Source: Opitutaceae bacterium
Lineage (GTDB): Bacteria > Verrucomicrobiota > Verrucomicrobiia > Opitutales > Opitutaceae
Length of the DNA: 57,039 nt
Assembly (NCBI GenBank): GCA_014376585.1
Contig: JACMRG010000041.1
Span: 1 to 57,039, forward strand
Direction: 5' to 3'
Of the stretch, positions 34,237 through 43,290 are shown piece by piece (the stretch's first letter is position 1; every line of letters begins with the position of its first letter). A model generated the notes under the pieces. That model ran no database searches. It was not told the origin of the DNA and saw only the letters and a program-made list of their open reading frames with translations. The position numbers and the translations under genes were made by a program.

Positions 34237-36165
34237 GTGGCCAATCGCACTTCTAACCCCGCTCGCATCGGCTCCCGTTTTTTTCCGACCTCGTGGTGGT
34301 CCCGCCTTGGGTTATTTGCCCTGGTTTGGGTGGTCGGCGGGACCACGCTTTCCCTACTTTACTCCGACGTCGCGCGCGCCGCGCCCTCGAACCGGCCGGT
34401 CCAGGTCCCCGTCGCCGCCGATCACGTTTCCTCCGCTTCCTGCCGCTCCTGCCACCCCGGAAATTACGCGAGTTGGCACGCCTCGTTTCACCGCACGATG
34501 ACCCAGGTCGTCGCTCCGGGCACCTCAGCGACCGAGCTTGACGGACTGGAACTCACCCACGCCGGCCTCGACTACCGCATCCACCAAAACGAAAAAAAAT
34601 ACTTTGTGCGAACTAAGCCGCACGGCGCCCCGGCTACCGACCTCGGGCCTCCACAGCAGATCACGCTCAGCACCGGTTCGCACACGCTCCATGTTTATTG
34701 GCTTGAGACCGGCGACGGCCGCACCCTCGGACAGTTTCCCTTTGCCTACATCATCGCCGAGAAAAAGTGGGTGCTCGTAAAAGATACGTTCCTCGCCCCG
34801 CCCGGCCCGCAGGAAATCTACGGCAAAGGCGACTGGAACTCCGCCTGTCTCAACTGCCACACTACTCAGCCCCGCGCACGCCTCACCCCCGGCACCGCCA
34901 CCTTCGACACGCAGGTTTCAGAATTTGGGATTTCATGTGAAGCCTGTCACGGCGGCGGCCGCGACCACATCGCCGCCAACCGCAATCCCCTCCGCCGCTT
35001 CGCGCTTCACCTCTCGGGCGAACCCGACACTACCATCGCCAACCCCGCGCGTATGGATGGCCCAACCTCTTCGCTCGTCTGCGGTCAATGTCACTCGATC
35101 TGGATGTTTAACACCCCCACCGATCAACTCGCGTTCATGCGCGACGGCGGCAAGTTCCGCGCCGGCCAGGCTCGCCTCGACCTCCGTTGGGTCGCCCAGC
35201 CCCACGGCACCGATCATCCGCTGGAGCGCGCGTCGCTCGCCCAGACGGATCCGCATTTCTTCGGGGATCAATTCTGGGGCGATGGCCAAGTGCGCGTCAT
35301 CGGCCGCGAACTCAATGGCGCCATGGCCTCGCCCTGTTTCAAAGGCGGAAAATTTTCCTGCCTTTCCTGCCATCAGATGCATCCCTCAAAAACGGACGCG
35401 GCCGCGCTCGAAACCTGGCGCACCAACGACCAGATGAAACCGGATATGGAGTCGAATCAGGCCTGCTCACAATGCCACGAAAAACTGAAATCTAATCTCA
35501 CCGCGCACACTCACCACGCCGAAGAATCCTCCGGCAGCAGTTGTTACAACTGCCATATGCCGCACACGATTTATGGCCTGCTGAAAGCCACGCGTAGCCA
35601 CCAGATCACGTCACCCACCGTCCGCGAAAGCACCGACCACGGCCGCCCCAACGCCTGCAACCTCTGCCATCTCGATCAGCCCCTCGCCTGGACCGCTGGC
35701 AAGCTTTCCGCCTGGTATGGCCAGAAAGCTCCTGAGCTTGACGCCGATGACCGCGCTATCGCCGCCGGGGCGAAATGGATCCTCCGAGGCGACGCCGGCC
35801 AACGCGCCCTCGTCGCTCTGAGCATGGGCTGGGCTCCCGCCCAAAAAGCCGCCGGCACCGACTGGCTCTATCCCTACCTCATCTTCGAGCTAAACGATCC
35901 CTACGCCGCCGTCCGCTTCGGCGCGTGGAAATCGCTTCAAACCCTTCCGGGCTTCGAAAGCCATGCCTTCGACTATACCATCGACGACGCCCGGCAAAAA
36001 AACGCCCTCGATCAAGCCTACCGCAAATGGTGGTTTGAAGTGCGCAACCAAAAGGGAGGCTATCGTCGCGAGACGATCCTCGAGTCCACCGGCATATTTC
36101 GGCAGGACGTTTTCGACCGCCTGCTTGATCAACGCAGCAAAAAGAAAATGACCATCGTCGAATGA
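34237..36165 (+). CDS. Octahaem c-type cytochrome, exported
   Basis: A 642-residue protein (GTG start) with a membrane/signal segment (about 22-48) and eight CxxCH haem-binding motifs: CRSCH (69), CLNCH (~204), CEACH (~234), CGQCH (~282), CLSCH (~375), CSQCH (~409), CYNCH (~436) and CNLCH (~474). Extra His residues (HTHHAEE, HTIYG) may serve as distal ligands. The C-terminal 150 residues have no Cys and look HEAT-like (DPYAAVRFGAWKSLQTLPGF). It is periplasmic and could carry electrons or act on an N/S compound, but it does not show the CxxCK of nitrite reductases. It lies 48 bp after LMF copy B, the same orientation, probably the same operon. Confidence 0.92.
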   Translation: MANRTSNPARIGSRFFPTSWWSRLGLFALVWVVGGTTLSLLYSDVARAAPSNRPVQVPVAADHVSSASCRSCHPGNYASWHASFHRTMTQVVAPGTSATELDGLELTHAGLDYRIHQNEKKYFVRTKPHGAPATDLGPPQQITLSTGSHTLHVYWLETGDGRTLGQFPFAYIIAEKKWVLVKDTFLAPPGPQEIYGKGDWNSACLNCHTTQPRARLTPGTATFDTQVSEFGISCEACHGGGRDHIAANRNPLRRFALHLSGEPDTTIANPARMDGPTSSLVCGQCHSIWMFNTPTDQLAFMRDGGKFRAGQARLDLRWVAQPHGTDHPLERASLAQTDPHFFGDQFWGDGQVRVIGRELNGAMASPCFKGGKFSCLSCHQMHPSKTDAAALETWRTNDQMKPDMESNQACSQCHEKLKSNLTAHTHHAEESSGSSCYNCHMPHTIYGLLKATRSHQITSPTVRESTDHGRPNACNLCHLDQPLAWTAGKLSAWYGQKAPELDADDRAIAAGAKWILRGDAGQRALVALSMGWAPAQKAAGTDWLYPYLIFELNDPYAAVRFGAWKSLQTLPGFESHAFDYTIDDARQKNALDQAYRKWWFEVRNQKGGYRRETILESTGIFRQDVFDRLLDQRSKKKMTIVE

Positions 36166-36343
36166 ACCGCAGCCGGTCATTTTTGCCTCTTATTTTAAGC
36201 GCGGTAAAAAAATCTAGTCTGGTTTCAGCCCGCAATTTCTTGGCGGAAATCCCGCTCGTATTTCCCCCGGTTCTTCTCGTCTGCTAAACACCGGTCGTTC
36301 TCTCACCAGCAACTAAGTCCATTAAAAAAGATTCTCTACCCCC

Positions 36344-36766
36344 ATGCATGCCTCCGACCGACATCTCCGCTTTGGCTGGTGGTCCCTCCTTGTTTACCTC
36401 GTGCTCGGCCTCCTCCTCGAAGCCCTTCACGGCTTTAAGCTAGGGTGGTATCTCGACGTCGGCGTAGAAATGCGTCGCCTGATGTTCACCCTCGCCCACG
36501 CGCACGGCACCCTTCTCGCCGTGGTCAACATTGCCGCCGGCCTCACGCTCCGTGTCATTGGCGCCCGCGAACTGAAGCGCGCCGCCTCTCGTGCTCTTCT
36601 TTGGGGTTCCGTGCTCCTGCCCGCCGGTTTTTTTCTTGGCGGTCTCGTCATCCACGATGGTGACCCCGGCCTCGGAGTGATGCTCGTGCCCATCGGGGCA
36701 CTATGTTTGCTTTGTGGTGTAGCCGGCGTCGCCCGCAGCCTCACGGTCGCAGTCGCAAAGAAGTGA
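36344..36766 (+). CDS. Small four-helix membrane protein, unknown
   Basis: A 140-residue protein with four hydrophobic segments (about 12-28, 50-68, 82-100, 108-128) and the motif FTLAHAHGTLLAVVNIAAG between helices 1 and 2; HAHG-type motifs occur in a small conserved membrane family of Planctomycetes and Verrucomicrobia. The motif could bind metal or haem. It starts 178 bp after the cytochrome. An AT-richer patch around 36180-36230 may be its promoter, but no clear boxes can be named. Function unknown. Confidence 0.75.
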   Translation: MHASDRHLRFGWWSLLVYLVLGLLLEALHGFKLGWYLDVGVEMRRLMFTLAHAHGTLLAVVNIAAGLTLRVIGARELKRAASRALLWGSVLLPAGFFLGGLVIHDGDPGLGVMLVPIGALCLLCGVAGVARSLTVAVAKK

Positions 36767-36827
36767 GCTGAGTTCGGGCAGAGATTCCTATTTCCGCAGC
36801 CCGCCGCAGAGCGTTACTTCGTGCATC

Positions 36828-37355
36828 ATGACTACCCAGGAAGCCTTCAATTCCGCGAGTAACTCCGGCTTCAACGATCTCCAACTTGTTCTCCAGCTTT
36901 GTGAAAAACGGGGGCCGTATTGCGTGATCGGTGACTTGGCCGTGAACACCTACGTGCGCCCTGTTTACACCCTCGACGCCGATCTCGTCGTCGCCACCCA
37001 CCGGTTGCCAGAAGTCAGCGAAGCCCTGGTGAACCTTGGTTTCAAGATTGAGGAGGAAACCTGGTCGCTCAACGCCCAGCAACCCGGCAGCGAACTACGT
37101 ATCCAGTTCACCAAGGACCCTCGCTACCAAGATTTCCTCGCCACCACCCAACCTGCGCAAGTGCTCGGCTGTCCCGCGCTCGTCGCCTCGCTCGATAATC
37201 TCATTCACGGAAAATCATTGGCTTGGTCTGATCCTAAACGGCGTCTTTCCAAACGAAAAAAAGATGAGGCCGACCTCATCCGTATCGGCGAAACTTACCC
37301 CGAAAAAATCCCGCTCCTGCCGGCCGATATTCGCCGGCAGCTCGACTCGGTCTGA
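36828..37355 (+). CDS. Nucleotidyltransferase-fold protein
   Basis: A 175-residue soluble protein resembling the nucleotidyltransferase (NTase) superfamily: YCVIGDLAVNTY (related proteins usually read CVIGGLAV-), then VYTLDADLVV with the Asp-x-Asp pair expected to bind metal, and SKRKKDEADLIRIGE near the C-terminus. Such single-gene NTases are frequent, sometimes as parts of AbiEii/MNT-type toxin-antitoxin pairs, but no partner such as HEPN or AbiEi lies beside it. Gly to Asp in the first motif may weaken activity. Confidence 0.7.
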   Translation: MTTQEAFNSASNSGFNDLQLVLQLCEKRGPYCVIGDLAVNTYVRPVYTLDADLVVATHRLPEVSEALVNLGFKIEEETWSLNAQQPGSELRIQFTKDPRYQDFLATTQPAQVLGCPALVASLDNLIHGKSLAWSDPKRRLSKRKKDEADLIRIGETYPEKIPLLPADIRRQLDSV

Positions 37356-37418
37356 CATCCCCAAACGCGTTCAGTCGCGTTGTTCGCGGGCAAAAAAACC
37401 CTTTCGCCCCACCCCGTC

Positions 37419-38624
37419 TCACGACACCGGCGCCAGCGTCTCCGCCACCGGCGTCCGATACGCCTTCAACGCCGGCACGGCGCCGCCCAGCGCGCACAGC
37501 GCGATCATCGCCAGCGGGCAGATCCACAGCACCGGGTGCATCGAAGTTACATCGAGCACCACGCCCGTCTGCACTCGGATCACGCTCGCGATACCCGCCA
37601 GCAGCGCGAAATAAACTCCATACCCCGCCACCGCGCCGAGCAGCCCGATGCTCGCCGCCTCCGCCACCACCGCGCCGAAAATCGTCCGCCGCCGCGCGCC
37701 GAGTGCACGCAGAATCGCGAGGTCACGCTGCCGTGCGCTCATCGAATTATAAATACTCGCGAGCACCGAGCCCGCCGCCACCAGCGCCACGAGGTAGGCG
37801 ACGAGCGCGAGAACCCGATCAAACCACGAAATTTTCCCAAAAAGCTCCGTCATGATCGCGCCCACCGGATAGGCGAGGGTCATGCGGTTGCCCTGTTTGT
37901 TGATCATCATGTCGAGCATGAAGCCCGCCGTCGCCGCGCGTAGTTGGATCAGCACTGCGCTCACATCGGTCGCCGCGCGTGGGTCGTGGCCGCTCATCGT
38001 CTGCACACCCTTGATCGGAATCCACACCACCTTGTCCGCCGGCGTGTTCGTCGGCGCGAGCACTCCCGTCACCTTGAAAACTTCCGCGTGCTGGTTCTTC
38101 TCGTCGAAGGCGAGCCCGTGAAACGGATTGAACGTGGCGCCCACTTTCAGCCCCAACCGATCCGCCGCAAAACTCCCCACCACCGCCTCGCGTTCGCCGG
38201 GGGCAAAAATCTTCCCGCCCGCTTCCACCGCGTAGTTTTTTCCCGCCGCATACTCCACGTCGGAGAACAGCTCCGGAATCGTCCCCACGATCCGGTAGCC
38301 GCGGAGGTTGTCGCCCACGGCGATCGGAATCGCCGTTTTCACCGCGGGATGCTTCCGAATCGTTTCGTAGTCCGTCCACGCGAGATTTCCCGGCGACGCC
38401 TCCAGATGGAAAATCGCATTGAGCACCAACTGCAGTTTTGAACTTCGCGCGCCGAGCACGGCGTCAAACGTCGTCGAGGTGGAAACAAACGCCGCCTGCG
38501 CCTGGGTCTTCACCATCCACACCGTCATGAGCAAGCCGCACGCAAGCGCGATGCTGCCCGCCGTGATGAGCGTCGAGAGCGCATGCTGCCGCAGCGAGCG
38601 ATAGATGATGAGCGGGAGCGTCAT
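37419..38624 (-). CDS. ABC transporter permease, FtsX/LolC/MacB type
   Basis: A 401-residue membrane protein with one N-terminal helix (17-37), a large extracytoplasmic domain (about 40-260) and three C-terminal helices (about 265-390), the standard MacB/FtsX layout, with ARQRDLAILRALGARRRTIFG in the cytoplasmic loop. It is the partner of the ATPase encoded directly upstream; start and stop overlap as ATGA at 38621-38624. It probably works in lipoprotein release or mechanotransmission across the envelope. No periplasmic adaptor gene is adjacent. Confidence 0.93.
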   Translation of the reverse strand: MTLPLIIYRSLRQHALSTLITAGSIALACGLLMTVWMVKTQAQAAFVSTSTTFDAVLGARSSKLQLVLNAIFHLEASPGNLAWTDYETIRKHPAVKTAIPIAVGDNLRGYRIVGTIPELFSDVEYAAGKNYAVEAGGKIFAPGEREAVVGSFAADRLGLKVGATFNPFHGLAFDEKNQHAEVFKVTGVLAPTNTPADKVVWIPIKGVQTMSGHDPRAATDVSAVLIQLRAATAGFMLDMMINKQGNRMTLAYPVGAIMTELFGKISWFDRVLALVAYLVALVAAGSVLASIYNSMSARQRDLAILRALGARRRTIFGAVVAEAASIGLLGAVAGYGVYFALLAGIASVIRVQTGVVLDVTSMHPVLWICPLAMIALCALGGAVPALKAYRTPVAETLAPVS

Positions 38625-39295
38625 GTCTTCTTTGAAACCGCTTCGTTGATCACCGCAAAGTCCTGCATGCCTTCAAATTGCCCGAGCACCCCGTCGTCGT
38701 GGCTCACGAGCAGAAGCGCCGCGCCGTTTTCCCGACACACTTCGCGAATGAGCGCGAGCGCCTCCCGCGAACTCACGCGGTCAAGATTGCCCGTGGGCTC
38801 GTCGGCCAGCACCAGTTTCGGCCGGTTCGCCAGCGCCCGCGCCACCGCCACGCGCTGCTGCTGCCCCGTGGAAAGTTGCCGCGGAAAATGCCCGAGCCGA
38901 TGTGACAGGCCCACGCGCCCCAACACCTCGATCGCGTGCGCCTTGTCCGCACCGCGCGGGCCAAAGCTCATCCCGAGCAGCACGTTTTCCAGCACCGTGT
39001 AGCCTTGGAGCAGATTAAACGTTTGAAAAATATAACCGAGCTTGTCCGCCCGCAGCCGGTCGCGTTTCGCTTCGGGCAACGCCGCCATATCGACCCCGTC
39101 GATCTTCACCCGCCCGCCGTCCGCGGCGAGGATGCCGGCGATCAGATGCAGAAACGTCGTCTTGCCCGAGCCGCTCTCGCCGCGGAGCGCCCGTTGCTCA
39201 CCCGCCGCCAGCGCAAACTGCGGCACCCGCACGATCTCCACCCGCCCGCCCTCCGGCGTGGTGAATGATTTGGTGAGATCAGCAACCGTCAGCAT
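38621..39295 (-). CDS. ABC transporter ATPase, LolD/MacB type
   Basis: A 224-residue ATPase: Walker A GESGSGKTT (about 40-48), Q-loop FQTFNLLQGYTV, signature LSTGQQQRVAVARAL (note LSTGQ rather than LSGGQ), Walker B LVLADEPTGNLD and H-loop SHD. The ATG at 39295 fits the beginning of the domain; an upstream in-frame start at 39370 would add an unlikely extension. It pairs with the overlapping FtsX-type permease. Confidence 0.93.
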   Translation of the reverse strand: MLTVADLTKSFTTPEGGRVEIVRVPQFALAAGEQRALRGESGSGKTTFLHLIAGILAADGGRVKIDGVDMAALPEAKRDRLRADKLGYIFQTFNLLQGYTVLENVLLGMSFGPRGADKAHAIEVLGRVGLSHRLGHFPRQLSTGQQQRVAVARALANRPKLVLADEPTGNLDRVSSREALALIREVCRENGAALLLVSHDDGVLGQFEGMQDFAVINEAVSKKT

Positions 39296-39423
39296 GGCGA
39301 CACGGTGACCAGACGGCGTGCGGAGCCAAACGTTTCGTGCGAAATTCTGCGCGGGCCGTCCGGACACCAAAAAGGCGTGGATCAGTCCGAGACTCGCCCA
39401 CGCCTTGTTCGGTTCAGGTCAGC

Positions 39424-41130
39424 TCACTCCGATTTTTTCTTGGTCGGGCGCGGGCGCCGTGCACCCTTCTTTTCACCGTCGGCTTCTTCGCCTTCGCCAC
39501 CCGCGAACTTCGAGGCCTTCGCGTTGACCCACAGCTCGTCCTTGGCGTTTTTGTTGAGCCAGAAGATTTCCCCGGCGTGCTCGATGAACACCGGTTTCTG
39601 CCGCGCCTTCTCCGGCACTTTCAGACCCGCGTTGAGCAACGCGCCCAGCAGATCGTCCGGCGACTTCGCGAGATCCTCCGCCACGCGGTCGAGTTTGCCC
39701 GCGAAACCACCGGTCTTGGTTTCTTTCAACAGCAGCCGCACGCCGCTCAGCACATTGGCCGGCGCGGGTGGCGGCGGGATCGCCGCGACCGCCGCGACAA
39801 ATCCCGGCGTGGCGGGAGCTGCGCCCCCAGGCTCAGACGCCCCTGTAGACGCCCCCGTCGCCGCCGATTCCTGCGCCGTCGGCAACGGGATCGGCTGGCC
39901 CTTCTCGTCAAATTGCTCGCGACCGTTGATCCACACGCCGCCGCGTGAATCCTGATTCAACCACCACACGTGCTCGCCGATCTCGACATAGACCGGCTGA
40001 TCCGTCGGCGCCGCGGGGAGCACCATGCCGAGCTTGGCGAATTCCGCCATCAAATCGGGTTCACCGCACCGCAGCCCCCGCGCGAGAAACGTCATGCTCC
40101 CCGAGCCGCCCGGCCCGCGCCGATTGCGCCGCATCAGCGGACGCACGCGGTCCAGCAAATCCGTTCCCGCCGCCGGGGGGCCACTCACCGTAGCCGGTGC
40201 CGCGGGCGCAGGGGCCGCAGGCACATCTGCATCGGCATTTGCCACCAGCTTCGCCGCTTCGCGCGGCTTCGGCACAAACACCGGCGCATCCGGCCGGCGC
40301 GACGGCGTGTCGCTCATCTCCGCCGGCTGCTGGGCTTGCGGTTGGGGCTGATTCCGCGGCGATTGCGCCGGTGCGGGCGCCTCGCCCTCCGGCGCGGCGA
40401 ACGGCGTGGCCTTCACCATCCGGAATACCGGACGCGGCTTCTCCTTCGTATTGATCCAGAGCTCGCCGCGGCGGTTGATGTTCACCCAATAAACATCGCC
40501 GTCGTATTCGACGTAGGCCGACGGCGCATCCTCGTCGTCCGGCACCACGAAACCGCATTCCTTGAGCGCGCCGATCACGTCGGCATCGCTGAAATCCCAC
40601 TTCTTCGCGAGAAAATCCACGCCGACCGACATACCCGGTCCGCGTTGATTGCGGCGCATATGCGGCTTCATCGCGTCGAAGAACGAGGGCAGCTCTTCCT
40701 CTGCGCCCAGCTGGTCCCACTCGTCTTTCGCGTGCTCCTCGTCGGGCGCATCGGGATCGTGGTCGCGCTCGGTGTCGCGCAGCTTGCGGAAACTGTCTTC
40801 CGGCGCGGCCTTGTCGGCCGGCGGGTCGATCTTCTCTTCCATGCCCGCGGGCGCAGCGCTCGTCGCGCTCTTGAATTTGTTTTCGAACTCCGCACGCAGC
40901 TTGTCGGCCTCGGTCTTCGCCGCCGCCGCGACCGCGTCTTCGAGCGTCCAATCGCGTTGCGTCGTGCGCCGCGCGAGGCCGTTAAAAGCCAGGATGTTAT
41001 CCGGCTGAATTTGAAACGAAACGATCTCCCAGTCTTCTTTGCCGAGATCGTTCAGAAATTTCTCCATGAGCGCCGGCGAGGCGAATCCGCCCCGGCCGCT
41101 CGTGATCATCTTATATTCCCAGAGTGCCAT
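39424..41130 (-). CDS. DUF4177-like N-terminus plus three copies of an unnamed domain
   Basis: A 568-residue cytoplasmic protein with no membrane segment. Residues 1-62 resemble DUF4177 (WEYKMITSG…KEDWEIVSFQ). Three repeats follow at about 152-230, 326-405 and 461-540. Each has an R-R-rich start (MRRNQRGPG, MRRNRRGPG, LLKETKTGG), a helix pair (FLAKKWDFSDADVIGALKECGF), and a beta hairpin of pattern YVE-DGDVYWVN-RRGELWIN. They are joined by Pro/Ala-rich linkers, and the tail is Lys/Arg-rich (RRPRPTKKKSE). Repeats 1 and 2 are closer to each other than to 3. Basic residues and a winged-helix-like length suggest nucleic-acid or peptide binding; this is speculation. Confidence 0.8.
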   Translation of the reverse strand: MALWEYKMITSGRGGFASPALMEKFLNDLGKEDWEIVSFQIQPDNILAFNGLARRTTQRDWTLEDAVAAAAKTEADKLRAEFENKFKSATSAAPAGMEEKIDPPADKAAPEDSFRKLRDTERDHDPDAPDEEHAKDEWDQLGAEEELPSFFDAMKPHMRRNQRGPGMSVGVDFLAKKWDFSDADVIGALKECGFVVPDDEDAPSAYVEYDGDVYWVNINRRGELWINTKEKPRPVFRMVKATPFAAPEGEAPAPAQSPRNQPQPQAQQPAEMSDTPSRRPDAPVFVPKPREAAKLVANADADVPAAPAPAAPATVSGPPAAGTDLLDRVRPLMRRNRRGPGGSGSMTFLARGLRCGEPDLMAEFAKLGMVLPAAPTDQPVYVEIGEHVWWLNQDSRGGVWINGREQFDEKGQPIPLPTAQESAATGASTGASEPGGAAPATPGFVAAVAAIPPPPAPANVLSGVRLLLKETKTGGFAGKLDRVAEDLAKSPDDLLGALLNAGLKVPEKARQKPVFIEHAGEIFWLNKNAKDELWVNAKASKFAGGEGEEADGEKKGARRPRPTKKKSE

Positions 41131-41248
41131 AAATTTTTTTGCTTAAAAACGCTAGGCACGATGATTCCCAAACCCCGCCCGGCTTGCCGAGCCAAATCGC
41201 GCAACTTCACCTCCACCCGCCCTCTGCCAAGCGCCGCACAGCTTGCCG

Positions 41249-42391
41249 TCAGCCGCGCAAGACATGCGGCACGAACCGGCTGAGATTCCCCGTGATCCGG
41301 CGCGTGTCCTCGCGCACCCCCAACCCGCAGGCCTCGTGGTTGACGATCCACACACCGCACACGGGCCGGTTGCCCGCGTGCACCGGAATCGGCGCCAAAG
41401 CCTGGAAAACGTAGCCCTCCTCGCCGTAGTCACCGCCATTCTCCTCGACCGTGCGTCCGCCTTCGACCACCGCGACGTTCGCGCCTTCTCGGCTTAGCCG
41501 CGGCTTCTTCACATAACTCGCCCGCGAACCCGCCAAGTCGACAAACGGCCCCGGCGATTCAAACGTGGGCAACAAATTCGGATGCTCAGGAAACAACTCC
41601 CAGAGCACCGGCAACAAGCCCTTGCTGCTCAGCAGAAATTTCCACGCCGGCTCGATAAACAGGTTCGGCGCGCGCTCCAAATGCTCGGCAAAGGGCTCGT
41701 GCCACATCCATTCCCATGGATAAAGTTTGAACAGCGCCTCCACGGGCGCGTTCGCCTGATCGACGAAGCGCCCCGCGCCCGGGTCCCAGCCGAGTTCGTT
41801 GATCGCCGTCCACTGCGCCGCAAAGCCCGCCTGCGCGCACGTGTCGGCGAGATACGCCAGCGTCTGCTCGTCTTCCGGCAGATCTTTCACGCCGGCGAAA
41901 TGCACTTTCTCGCTTGCGACGTGGCGCCACGCCTCGATCAAACGCTCGTGGATCGAGTTGAACTGGTCGCCATCCGGGAAACGTTCCTTGAGCCAGTGCC
42001 ACTGCACGACCGCCGCCTCGATGAGGGCCGTCGGCGTGTCGGCATTGTATTCGAGCAGCCTCGGCGGCGTCACGCCGTCGTAGGCGAGATCGAAACGGCC
42101 ATACACGCTCGGATCGTCGCGGTCCCAAGAGGCGAGGATCGCCGGCACCGCCTTCGCCGGAATGCCCAATCGCGACCACCAGCCGCGATCAATCACGACC
42201 TGCGCCGCTTCGATGCACAGCGCGTTCAGCGCGTTGCCCGCGGCCTCAAGTTCATCGACCTCGCGCGCGCTGAATTCGTAGTAGGCACTCTCATCCCAAT
42301 ACGCCCCCGTGTCGTGCGTGTGATAGGTGAAGCCGAGCGCCTCGACCTGCGCGCGCCAGTTCGCCCGCGGCAAAATCTCATGACGTTTCAT
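41249..42391 (-). CDS. Glutathionylspermidine synthase-like ATP-grasp protein (YjfC/YgiC type)
   Basis: A 380-residue protein resembling the C-terminal synthetase domain of E. coli Gss and the single-domain homologues YgiC/YjfC: YYEFSAREVDELEAA near the N-terminus, LLEYNADTPTALIEAA (about 122-137), WEWMWHEPF, LLSSKGLLPVLWELFPEHPNLLP, YVKKPRLSREGANV and YVFQALAPIPVHAG. Such enzymes form amide bonds using ATP, but the substrates of the single-domain members are not settled. It lies 1 nt after the preceding stop, third in an operon with a DUF350 membrane protein and a small linker protein. Confidence 0.92.
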   Translation of the reverse strand: MKRHEILPRANWRAQVEALGFTYHTHDTGAYWDESAYYEFSAREVDELEAAGNALNALCIEAAQVVIDRGWWSRLGIPAKAVPAILASWDRDDPSVYGRFDLAYDGVTPPRLLEYNADTPTALIEAAVVQWHWLKERFPDGDQFNSIHERLIEAWRHVASEKVHFAGVKDLPEDEQTLAYLADTCAQAGFAAQWTAINELGWDPGAGRFVDQANAPVEALFKLYPWEWMWHEPFAEHLERAPNLFIEPAWKFLLSSKGLLPVLWELFPEHPNLLPTFESPGPFVDLAGSRASYVKKPRLSREGANVAVVEGGRTVEENGGDYGEEGYVFQALAPIPVHAGNRPVCGVWIVNHEACGLGVREDTRRITGNLSRFVPHVLRG

Positions 42392-42392
42392 C

Positions 42393-42926
42393 TCAGGAAA
42401 TGCTCGGCCGCGACGAATGCCCGAAACCGCCGCGGATCACCGGGCCGGCTTTTGCCTTTGCGCCCGCGTTGGCGCGCTGCACCGCTTCGGCCGAGGGCTG
42501 CGACGACTGTTGGCGCGCAAATGCACTCACGCCCGCGCCCGCGCCCGCACTCCCGCCACCGCCGCGCGGCACAGACCCGCCCGTGCGGGCGAGCGCGCGT
42601 TGCTCGACTTCGTCTTCCTGCGCCGCGTTGCGCCACCCGCCGCCGCGATACCAGCCACGCCCGCTTTCATAGTGGTTAAACGGCAGCAGAAACCACCCGT
42701 GATACGGCGCGTGATAATAGCCCGCGCCGGGCAGAAAATGGTTGTTCGGGTAAACCGTCTCGGCGTTGACCGTCTCCGGCTGCGCCGCCTCTCGGCGATC
42801 CGCCGTGCGCGCGCACTGCGTCACGCCCAGCACGACCGGCAGGCCCACCGCGCCCGCCGCGATCAGCAGCGGCGTAAGGACGGCGCGCGACATGCGCGGA
42901 CGCTGCCCAAGATTATAGTCGCTCAC
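42393..42926 (-). CDS. Small Gly/Ala-rich membrane-anchored protein, YjfM/YgiB position
   Basis: A 177-residue protein with one hydrophobic segment (about 14-36) and a C-terminal half rich in Gly, Ala, Ser and Arg (GGGGSAGAGAGVSAF). The middle contains an aromatic stretch (NHFLPGAGYYHAPYHGWFLLPF). In E. coli the YgiB/YjfM (DUF1190) proteins sit between DUF350 and the synthetase-like gene and are similarly low-complexity, envelope-located. Position supports a functional equivalent, while sequence similarity is weak. The start overlaps the DUF350 stop (ATGA at 42923-42926). Confidence 0.75.
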   Translation of the reverse strand: MSDYNLGQRPRMSRAVLTPLLIAAGAVGLPVVLGVTQCARTADRREAAQPETVNAETVYPNNHFLPGAGYYHAPYHGWFLLPFNHYESGRGWYRGGGWRNAAQEDEVEQRALARTGGSVPRGGGGSAGAGAGVSAFARQQSSQPSAEAVQRANAGAKAKAGPVIRGGFGHSSRPSIS

Positions 42927-43189
42927 CCCACAATGGCCGCCGCGACGATGATGCAGACGCCGATGATCACGGCGGCACCCACCAAAGCAGCTGCGACATT
43001 ACGGTTCTCAACGATCTCCTTGTGCAGTTCACCCGGCGTGCAGAGGTCGAAGATCTTGTAGCCGACCACGGCGAGCCCGATGCCCAGCAGTGAAAAAATC
43101 ACGACGTAGAAAATCGCCTGCCCAAGCGACGTCGCATGCCAGTCAACGCCGGCGACCTGCGCCAGCGGAAGAAGAACGGGGAATTTCAT
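42923..43189 (-). CDS. DUF350-family membrane protein (YjfL type)
   Basis: An 88-residue protein with two helices (about 24-46 and 64-87) and the DUF350 loop YKIFDLCTPGELHKEIVENRNVAAALVGAAV split across them. It is the first gene of a three-gene operon (DUF350, small linker protein, glutathionylspermidine-synthase-like). The same order occurs as yjfL-yjfM-yjfC in E. coli. Function unknown; the conserved acidic/Asn residues in the loop may be functional. It is half the length of two-repeat DUF350 proteins. Confidence 0.88.
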   Translation of the reverse strand: MKFPVLLPLAQVAGVDWHATSLGQAIFYVVIFSLLGIGLAVVGYKIFDLCTPGELHKEIVENRNVAAALVGAAVIIGVCIIVAAAIVG

Positions 43190-43290
43190 AGGATTGAAGA
43201 GGACGAACGCCGCCGACCATGCACCGGCCCGTCCGCGCGTAAATCACAACCTCCGCCCGTGGAAAGAAATCCGTGCGTCCCACCCCCGGC

